From the NCBI GenBank assembly GCA_025526995.1, contig JAHLKG010000023.1, forward strand, positions 434,001 through 498,000: DNA of 64,000 nucleotides. The letters are read 5' to 3'. Below the pieces are notes generated by a model that had not been told where the DNA came from, searched no databases, and worked only from the letters and a program-made list of their open reading frames with translations. The stretch is from Powellomyces hirtus (lineage: Eukaryota; Chytridiomycota; Chytridiomycetes; Spizellomycetales; Powellomycetaceae). Shown piece after piece: positions 53,618-61,791 of the stretch (within the stretch, counting starts at the first letter, position 1; each line of letters opens with the position of its first letter). The position numbers and the translations under genes were made by a program.

Positions 53618-56600
53618 ATGGATGCGTCGTCGCATTCCTCTCAAAGATATCGGGATCAATATGGATACTATGGCCGCCCGAATTACCAGATGCCCGCAAC
53701 AGAATATCCCGGATACTCGCAATCCTCAATACCACACGGAAGCTATTACCATCATAATTTTGCAGTAGACCAACCGCCACCTCCAGGATCTTCTTCATTT
53801 TACCGCAATTCCACCGACCACCACTCCTCGCACCCACAACCCGCATACCACCAGCCCCAGGGATACGACCAATACCAACATCATGCTCCGCAATACTCTC
53901 ACCAGCAACCTTACTATGTGCCAGAACCATATTCTGGCCAATCGAGCAGTGCCGATTACTATCAGCACGCATCTTATCTATACCCAGCACCCGATGACGA
54001 CCCAGTTGCAACAACGAGACATCAATCGCGTCCCGACTCGGTCGACCATCCGCGTGCTTCCAGGCCGTCGAGGTCGTCAGCACCAATATGTCACGATCCT
54101 CCGTCAGAGAAGCGGGTCAGAATTGAGAAGGAGGTATCGAGAGAGGACATCCCTGTTCCTCATAGGTCATTTGACCGCTCTGCTGAGGGGTTCGCCCCAC
54201 GTGTTGTGGCCCCGGCCATCTCTATGACCTTGGCCAGTATAAACGTGGAAAAACAGGATATTTCCGATGATTCGGACCCGACTCCAGAATTGTCGCGGTC
54301 GCGATCCGAAGAATCGTCAACGTCACCGTTCCACCATCACGAAGCCACAAATTTACCCATCCCGCACGCGGCAGAAAGTGAGCAAAGCGTGGCACAGAAG
54401 ATGGAGAAATCCTCTCACTCATATCCGCTAACTACTGGGACAACGTCGGCAGACATTCAAACATCAGCGAGCCAGGCATCAGCCATGGCACTCTCAAAAG
54501 CCCGTGAATCCAAAGCAATGGAAGGTTTGGAAAACGACATGCCATTCGCGTGCGTACAATCCAATATCAAAAACTGCGTGGCCGCGATCGAGGAAGCAAA
54601 GAACGCCAAGAAGAGTAGAGTGATACCTCTTTCTTCCGACGATTCGATGAGTGAACTGTCGGATGTTCCATCCAGTAAATTGAGCACTTCGTCTGACCAC
54701 TCATCCAGTTCTAATGAGGACTCAGAGGACGAAAGTTCTTTCGAAGAGGAGTCCGATGATGACAACGGAGAGAGCCCATCAACTGGAGTGGTTTCCACCG
54801 CATGCTCTCGTCGTACAAGCGTGAGCTTGGATGACTTGGAGGACTTCACAGCACCTTTACTTGATCCTAATGACATGCAGAGCGATGATGCCGAGTACAC
54901 GGAGCCAGAAATGAAATCCGACAGCAGCGACAGTGTGTATCCTCGAACGACGCGGGCTTCCTTTCGGTTAAATCGACCGACCCGCGCGCTTCGACGAAAA
55001 TCTCGGGTCACGGAGGAGCTTTCTTCAACCGATGATTCGGATTCATCTCCAATACGAGTTGTCACTCGCGCGCGGTCGGGATCAGCTAGCTTGACATCGG
55101 AATCCACCGCTGCAAAGGCACGCGGCGGGGGTAGAGGTCGTGCCGCGGCTACACCTGACTCATCGGATGATGATGAGATACCGGCTAGACACCGTCGATC
55201 GGGGGTTAAAGGGCGTGGTGGAGGTCAGTTGAAGGCCGTCAAAATGGAAAGTACCTCTGACGGTGAGCAGCAAGTGAATAGGAAAGGGACAGGGATCAAA
55301 TTTGAGGCTGGCGGTAAGCCGTCGGGGATTCACCATGCAGAAAGACCGCCCATGGAGTCGGCGGATCACATGAACGCTCCCAAAGCAGCAACTACTCAGG
55401 TCCCGGCCGAGTCAGCAAATGTCAGTAAAACCTCGGCTCTTGTGTCGACGAATACCCAAACAAAATGCTCGATAGAGTCCTTGTTTGACACCTCGGACGA
55501 GGAGGACAAGCACGCAGAGCAGCAGATACGGTCGGATCCGCGTTCCATGAGCAAAGATGATGAGAAAAGCTCGCCAAGGCCATTTGAAGGCAGCGGCCCA
55601 TCCGGACATAAGGGCTCGGGTACCAAAAGTGGGGGCCGCAAATCGAAGGGTGCAAAGCCCAGTCAAAATTACGATCCAGAAGAGTGGTTCAAGATGGGAT
55701 CCCGTTATTATCGATGGGAACGCTTGAACGACAAGGATCCTAATGGCAGGACAATTCTAGCTCGTTGTGCCACTCAAGAAAACACACCGTTGTTTCGGGA
55801 GATGTTGAAGCGCGGCGCCAACCCTCGAGCTATCGACAATGCTGGATATACCGTTCTCCATGAAGCTTCACTACATGGTTGCGTGGCTGAGGCACGACTG
55901 CTTTTGGAATTGGGAGCTGATGTGAATGCCACGGCAGAAAATGGCGATACACCTCTTCATGACGCTGCCGAGAACGCTCATCTTGATGTCGTCCAATTGT
56001 TGCTGCTATATGGGGCATCGATCAACGCTGTCAACGAGATTGGCCTTACGCCCTTGGCCGTCGAAAATGCAAATATGTCACATTTCATCGAAAACTGGAT
56101 GGTGATGGCAGAAGAAATCGAGCAGGCCGACGAACTGGGTCGGACCAAGCTTCATAATGCGTGTAAAAGTGGGAACATGGAGGCCCTTGCGGTATGTCTA
56201 ACCCACGGAGCCGACGTCAACTGCCGCGGACACGACCAGTGCACGCCTTTACATCTCGCTGCTTTGAACGGGCGAGAAGATTGCGTCAAGGAACTGCTGA
56301 TCCATGGTGCAAAAGTGAATGCTAAAGACGCAAACGCGGAAACACCTCTGGATCATGCGGTGAAGCAAGGCCATTGCAACATAGTTCAGCTACTGTTGGA
56401 GTATGGGGCAAACGTGAAAACGTTGCACACGAAGCCCAGCAACCTGCAAGATGGAAAGATGGAAGATTTGCTGACAACCCATTCGGATCGATGGAAACCA
56501 TATAAAGTAGCAGAACACGTCATGCCCGTAGTCGACCGACTCGCTCAACGGTCGAAAATCGGATACGATGAGTCTGCTGGTTCGAGAAGGGGTTCCTCGT

Positions 56601-58852
56601 CCGAGTCCAAAAAGTCCATCGAGGGTCTTCTAGCTGGTCCTCGTAGGGAAAAGCGGCGTGGGTCGGGGCGATCCTCCCGTCTACCGGTTCATTCCAAGAA
56701 CGAGAAGTTTGCCAATGGAGGGTTCTTCGAAAACGAAATCTCGTTACGGGAGCAACGTAAATATGAGCGCTATCAACGCCAGAACAATGGCTTGGATATG
56801 AAGTCTTTACGAGGTGAACATGCGAAACGGGGGGCAACAGAATCGACGCCAGCACGCAAGCGAAAGACGTCAGCAACGACTGCCAAGGATAACACCGCAA
56901 AAGCCTCCGGAAGTAAAACGGCCGGGAAAGGAACCGCAAGATTAGGACGACCTCCGGGCAAGTCGAAGAAGGCAGCGGCAACAAAGATCGAAAAGGTACG
57001 AGATCAGACATCAACGAATGTAGACGATGGAAAACAGGGTGGGAAACATATGGACGTGGATGCTGTTCGTGACAGCCAACAATCTGCGAAGGAGGGCACC
57101 AGTTCTGCCAAAACAGATGAGAGTATCGCCATTCAGAAGAAGCGAGAGCGGTCGAATTCTGGCACATCTCCCCCATCGGCACGTCAGAAAAAGTCCCGAA
57201 AGATGTTGTTCGAATCCTCCGCAACTGCTGTGAAAAAGGCGGCGAAGAGTGATCTTACAACAGAGTCGGTCGAAACAGCAGCTGGTGATGATAATCAAAC
57301 CAGGGCCATGAGAATAAGGCAGCGACGCTCATCTGATGATCGTGGCTATCCATCGGAGTCGTTTTTCGATATCTCTCCGAGTGACCCATGCTTGCGGCCG
57401 AAAACAGACAGCCGTTTAAAAATTAGGACAAGTCGGCGGTTGAGCTGTGATACGAGCAGAAAAGGTTGGTCAGACATTTCTTGGTTTGTGCATTTCGTTG
57501 AAAGGATTGCCAGTATGCTAATGGACGCAGATTTTGCAACAGACGCTAGACCACCGCCGGCACCTGAACCAGACTCCAACAACGATGACGACATTGCTCG
57601 CATGCACTCTGCCTCACTCAAGAAACGGTCGTTTACTCGAGCTCAGTCAGAATCTGATTCGCCTACAAAGATGCGCCTGGACCCATCTGTGTTTGATCAA
57701 CACAACACTATCAAGACCGCTGCTGGCAGCGTTGGGAAGCGGACAGTGCCGGAATCTCCTCCCCGTCATTGTGACAGCGCAAATGGGGAGCACCGTGGGA
57801 ACAGCCCGCTGCTGAAAAAGGCAAAAGCGACAAATGGAAGTTCCAGTAGAAGAAATAGTGAGCACACAGCTGAGGATAGCAAATTGGAGATGCGAAGGTC
57901 TCCGCGCCCGATGGAAGACATCCGGGAGTACCGCAACAAGGATGGAACAAAAGCAGGACGACCACAGGCATCCTCTCCGTCGGATCCGTCGGAAAGAAGA
58001 ATGCAGGTCTCTGTTGCCGTGTCTAGTGATGAGTCGTCGCCACTCAGGGCAGCAGCAGGAAGTTGCTCACCAACAATCTCATCACACCGGAAAAGGCGAA
58101 GCAGCGTTTTTGCTGGAATGGCTGGAATCACGGGCTATCAAAAGGCACCCGAGTACCAGCCGCCCACGTCACCCGAGTCTCGATTGGAGAAACGGTCTCC
58201 CAGTATGGCGTTCAACTTGCCGTTGGCCGATCAAGACCCCGCTCCCTCCGACATGAAGCAAAAGTCCACTGCATCATTCTCATCGATGTTCCTCATTCCA
58301 GTTGCAAACACCTCTGAATCCACCAAAAACATCAGCACCACCTCCTCGATCAAAGCCACTCAACATTCTTACGCTGTTACCCCTTTGACTAACCCACATG
58401 TTTTGGCTCTGGACCAGAACAAACGCATTAGTCTCTGCCTCCCGCTCTACGCCTTCCATCTTGATGGGGATGACAAAATCCACCCGTTCCCATCCAAACA
58501 GTCGTCGGACCGCTGGATGGTTGACTGGCAGATCGCGCCTTTTTTTGGCCACCGCAACGCGCGCCAGTTCCTCGAGGCGAACCCGAACCTACCTCGCCGA
58601 GTCGCCAATGAGGCCGAGAAGAAATGTCTTGAACTGTGCAAGCCCCTCGCCGAGCAGGTTTATGCAACCTACCTACACAACCGACCGCAGTACGAAAGGT
58701 ACCTCAAATCACATACGTTCCAGAACGATCCTCTCCAACGCCAGTGCGTCAGCTTTACCTACTACGATGTTCAATTTCTTCGCGTGACGGACCTCGCGCA
58801 CATTCTGGGACCTGAAGGATTGAGCTACATTGACGAGCTGTTGTTGCAGTGA
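53618..58852 (+). CDS. large ankyrin-repeat nuclear protein, Hos4-like
   Basis: One open frame of 1744 codons. The N-terminus is Tyr/Pro/Gln-rich (residues 1-130) and is followed by long acidic, Ser-rich disorder. At about residues 706-947 lie ankyrin repeats: GYTVLHEASLHGCVAEARLL, GDTPLHDAAENAHLDVVQLL, GRTKLHNACKSGNMEALAVC, CTPLHLAALNGREDCVKELL and ETPLDHAVKQGHCNIVQLLL. Basic segments with AT-hook-like RLGRPPGKSKK (near residue 1110) follow. A conserved-looking C-terminal domain (about 1588-1744) includes RISLCLPLYAFHLDG, DWQIAPFFGHRNARQFLEAN and YYDVQFLRVTDLAHILGPEG. This layout matches Hos4-type subunits of the Set3 histone deacetylase complex and related ANKRD11/12 proteins. A probable stop-free 66-base intron lies at 57465-57530 (donor GTTGGT, acceptor GACGCAG, branch-like TGCTAAT); splicing would leave 1722 residues. 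The ATG at 53618 is the first of the frame. Confidence 0.82.
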   Translation: MDASSHSSQRYRDQYGYYGRPNYQMPATEYPGYSQSSIPHGSYYHHNFAVDQPPPPGSSSFYRNSTDHHSSHPQPAYHQPQGYDQYQHHAPQYSHQQPYYVPEPYSGQSSSADYYQHASYLYPAPDDDPVATTRHQSRPDSVDHPRASRPSRSSAPICHDPPSEKRVRIEKEVSREDIPVPHRSFDRSAEGFAPRVVAPAISMTLASINVEKQDISDDSDPTPELSRSRSEESSTSPFHHHEATNLPIPHAAESEQSVAQKMEKSSHSYPLTTGTTSADIQTSASQASAMALSKARESKAMEGLENDMPFACVQSNIKNCVAAIEEAKNAKKSRVIPLSSDDSMSELSDVPSSKLSTSSDHSSSSNEDSEDESSFEEESDDDNGESPSTGVVSTACSRRTSVSLDDLEDFTAPLLDPNDMQSDDAEYTEPEMKSDSSDSVYPRTTRASFRLNRPTRALRRKSRVTEELSSTDDSDSSPIRVVTRARSGSASLTSESTAAKARGGGRGRAAATPDSSDDDEIPARHRRSGVKGRGGGQLKAVKMESTSDGEQQVNRKGTGIKFEAGGKPSGIHHAERPPMESADHMNAPKAATTQVPAESANVSKTSALVSTNTQTKCSIESLFDTSDEEDKHAEQQIRSDPRSMSKDDEKSSPRPFEGSGPSGHKGSGTKSGGRKSKGAKPSQNYDPEEWFKMGSRYYRWERLNDKDPNGRTILARCATQENTPLFREMLKRGANPRAIDNAGYTVLHEASLHGCVAEARLLLELGADVNATAENGDTPLHDAAENAHLDVVQLLLLYGASINAVNEIGLTPLAVENANMSHFIENWMVMAEEIEQADELGRTKLHNACKSGNMEALAVCLTHGADVNCRGHDQCTPLHLAALNGREDCVKELLIHGAKVNAKDANAETPLDHAVKQGHCNIVQLLLEYGANVKTLHTKPSNLQDGKMEDLLTTHSDRWKPYKVAEHVMPVVDRLAQRSKIGYDESAGSRRGSSSESKKSIEGLLAGPRREKRRGSGRSSRLPVHSKNEKFANGGFFENEISLREQRKYERYQRQNNGLDMKSLRGEHAKRGATESTPARKRKTSATTAKDNTAKASGSKTAGKGTARLGRPPGKSKKAAATKIEKVRDQTSTNVDDGKQGGKHMDVDAVRDSQQSAKEGTSSAKTDESIAIQKKRERSNSGTSPPSARQKKSRKMLFESSATAVKKAAKSDLTTESVETAAGDDNQTRAMRIRQRRSSDDRGYPSESFFDISPSDPCLRPKTDSRLKIRTSRRLSCDTSRKGWSDISWFVHFVERIASMLMDADFATDARPPPAPEPDSNNDDDIARMHSASLKKRSFTRAQSESDSPTKMRLDPSVFDQHNTIKTAAGSVGKRTVPESPPRHCDSANGEHRGNSPLLKKAKATNGSSSRRNSEHTAEDSKLEMRRSPRPMEDIREYRNKDGTKAGRPQASSPSDPSERRMQVSVAVSSDESSPLRAAAGSCSPTISSHRKRRSSVFAGMAGITGYQKAPEYQPPTSPESRLEKRSPSMAFNLPLADQDPAPSDMKQKSTASFSSMFLIPVANTSESTKNISTTSSIKATQHSYAVTPLTNPHVLALDQNKRISLCLPLYAFHLDGDDKIHPFPSKQSSDRWMVDWQIAPFFGHRNARQFLEANPNLPRRVANEAEKKCLELCKPLAEQVYATYLHNRPQYERYLKSHTFQNDPLQRQCVSFTYYDVQFLRVTDLAHILGPEGLSYIDELLLQ

Positions 58853-59550
58853 CGACGGTGTCATGGGAGATCCGCCAATGCATTTTCGTTTTTAATTTCA
58901 CGACCCACCATTGCTGTTCCAGGGCAGGCACCGAACGGTTCTTTTGGCTTCGCTCCCTCCCCTCTTTTTCGGCACGCACACAACCCCTCCTTTTCTGAAT
59001 TTATCAATCACTCTACCACCACGGACATCCACGCTGGAGCCGGACAGGACTCGTCTACTACCCGCGCTTTGTATACCCGCTTCTTTTTTGTTCCTCCTGT
59101 CTTGCCTCTCCTTGGATGTGTGGTTCCACCGCGTCCTGAATTTCATTTCCTTTTTGCGTTGCATTGCTTGGCTCTGCTTTTTTTGTCCCGGATGCGATTT
59201 TTCCTCTCGCGCACCCGAGTCCCCCCACCCACGATCATCACCACTATCATCACTACTATCCATTCCCCTCAAGCACTACGACGACATCAGTCGCATTCCC
59301 GCTCAGCCGGCGCCCTTCCAACCACACGAGAATGTGAAGCGTGTGGGTGTTTTCCACCCTGCTCCTCGGTTTTGTCCTCCCCCCCCCCCCCCTTCTTCTT
59401 CTCGCGTTCTGTGTAAATTAATATCTCAGTCTGTGTCTCGTTTGTGCCCCCCCTCAACCCATATCTGGCGTTTTTGGTTATCGAATATCTCGACGTGATT
59501 TGTAAACGGGCGCATGAGCAGCGTTCACCAAAAGGACAACAAAAGCAAAA
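58853..59550. other. 3' flank of the Hos4-like gene
   Basis: About 700 bases, CT-rich on the plus strand, with a C14 tract. Small plus-strand frames (58911-59498) have no domain and reflect the pyrimidine bias. Confidence 0.45.
59379..59392. repeat. C14 homopolymer tract
   Basis: Fourteen consecutive C about 530 bases after the Hos4-like stop codon. An eleven-C run also lies at 59766-59776. Confidence 0.9.
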
Positions 59551-59624
59551 TGCTCCCTACAGGGGTCGAACCTGTGACCTTGGCGTTATTAGCACCACGC
59601 TCTAACCAACTGAGCTAAGAGAGC
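59551..59624 (-). tRNA. tRNA-Ile (AAT)
   Basis: A 74-base cloverleaf on the minus strand. The acceptor GCTCTCT pairs with AGGGAGC and is followed by discriminator A. The D-arm is TAGCTCAGTTGGTTAGAGC, the anticodon loop CTAATAA reads AAT (inosine at the wobble position expected), and the T-arm AGGTTCGACCC is intact. There is no intron. A-runs follow on the plus strand below 59550, giving a U-rich terminator. Confidence 0.97.
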
Positions 59625-60384
59625 GGATGAGAATTCGTTGCAACGCGGTTATGTTGTGTGGTGGAATTGCTGATTGCCCGGAGAATGGATCTGCTATGAC
59701 TTGAGGTTTTTTTTTTGGAAAATAAACGTTCCCTCGCCTAACGCGTACGGATAGATCCATCACCACCCCCCCCCCCTTCCCCGTGGTGGCGGAACGAGCA
59801 GCGAGACAGCGAGACGAAATGAGACGAGGGTTGTGGGGTGTTGTGTTGTGTGCGTGGGGGGTGGGCGCGGAATGTAAGAAAATGTGATTTTGTTGTAGTT
59901 TTTTTTTTATTTTTATTTCATTTATTTATGTACCGTTGTGTTGTTCATGAATACGCGTGGATGCGTAAACCGAGGAATACGTGTACGTATACGTGTGCGG
60001 GGCCGTGGCGCGTCGTGGCGGGTGTATGGATGAGGCCGGCAAAAGAGAGGACAAGAGAAGAGCAAGAGCGAGAAGAGAAGAGAAGCGAAGAGCAAGAAGT
60101 AGAAACCAAGCGGCGGGCACCCAAACTAGGAACGTTCGTTCAAAAAACAAAAATGAAAAAATAAAATAAAATTAAAAAATAAAATAAAATAAAAACGCGC
60201 CCCCGGTTGCGGACACGAGAACGGAAAAGAAGAAAATATCTATTTTGTGATGTGTGTTGTTGGTTGTTACTAGTGTCTATATGTTAATGTTAATGTTATG
60301 TATGTATGTAATATGTATATATGTATATCTACGTGAAATCGGGGCGGGAGGGATCATTTTTTTGTCGCGCTCTCTTTAATGCTC
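59625..60384. other. low-complexity 3' flank of the Sec7 gene
   Basis: About 760 bases. It contains a C11 tract (59766-59776), a polypurine stretch (60045-60115), AAAAT repeats (60150-60195) and a TGTTAA/TATG repeat (60280-60330). No gene was seen. Confidence 0.45.
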
Positions 60385-61759
60385 TCACGACAATGGGTCG
60401 CCGACAAGCGGCTCGAGGAGGCCCCTGGCTCTCAAGAAGCCGAGGACGACTTCCACGCGGGCGTTGCGCACGACCGCGTTGCGAATGTCGCGCCCCGTGG
60501 CGACCGATTCGGGGGGGAGGACCGTTTCGCGCAGGACGCGGTGCGCGACCAGGTGCGAAATCGCGTCCAGCTCGTCCGCGCTCGAGCCGCGGGTCGTCGT
60601 GGGGCTGGGGGGTGATGTACGGGGCGCGCGCGCGGGGGGAGCGGTGGGAAGGGAGGTAGAGGCAGAGGTGGGGGTGGTTGGGGAGAGCCGGGTGGGGGTG
60701 TCGGAGGAGGTGGTGGTGGTGGAGGAAATGGATGTGCGGGCAGTGGACACGGAGGAGATGGTGGAGGAGGTGGATTGAGTGCGGGGGCGGTGGTGCGATG
60801 ACGATTTCTTGTCACGACTGTGGCTGCGACGGCGATGCTGCGATGACCCTTGTCCCCATGCAGTTGCGGCTGCCGCCGCCGCCGCCGTCGCCGACGAGTG
60901 AGACGTGCTCCCGCTTCTCGATTTTTTGGCCGCCGCGGCAGCAGCCATGGCGCCAGGGTTCCGGCGTTGCGCGTCGTTGGGGTGGAGATCTGCCGCGGCG
61001 AGCGACGCTAGCCACGAGGCGCGCGTGTCCGGGTCCGACACCGCAAAGAGATACTTGCGTTTCGCGGCATGCGAGAACGAGCTGGCGGGTGGTGGCGGCT
61101 GTGGCGCGTGACGGTTGCTGGGTTGAGAATGCGAGTGAGAGTGATGGTGATGGTGTGCGTGGGCCGCTTGGTGCCGAGAATGGTAGCGCGAGATCGACTG
61201 GGCGGCCGCCGAAGACGCCGAAGACGACGCGTTGTCGAAAGAAGCAAGCTGGAGGGGCGGCACCGCTCCCGCATTGAGCTCATCATGGGCGGGCCAAAAA
61301 CTCAATTGGAACGAATGTCTCAGAAACGCCGGTTCAATCGTGATCTGACGCGTGAACGGGGTTTGATAGCGGCGGGCAGCTGGTCCCCGTTTGGAGAAGA
61401 AGACAAGCTTGCGTCCCAGGCCAGTGCCGCGGATGGTAAAGGTTGCGGTCGAGTCGGTCGCAAAGGTGAGGATTGGCGGGGAAAACTGGAGGTCTTGGCC
61501 ATAGAGATGGATGCGGAGGTGGGGGTCGGGGAATGGGATGCGGACGACAATCGGGGCAGATGTGTGCTTCAGCGTGAGGCGGGATGGGAAGGGCGGTAAG
61601 ATCAGGTCGGTTGCGTCGTCCTCTTCGTCGGCATTGCCGGTAGGGCCTTTGCTGGTGGTTGGCACAGAGGATGAGTAGCCTGTGAAAATGGAGGCTGGCG
61701 CGGAGGGTGCTCGGGCGCGTTCGCGGTGGCGCGCAGACGAGGTAGCCTGTTGTTGTTGT

Positions 61760-61791
<32 letters not shown>

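Noticed and set aside
58911..59498. Plus-strand frame of 195 codons after the Hos4-like gene
   Set aside because: Pyrimidine-rich sequence gives Pro/Ser/Phe runs and crosses the C14 tract; no domain.
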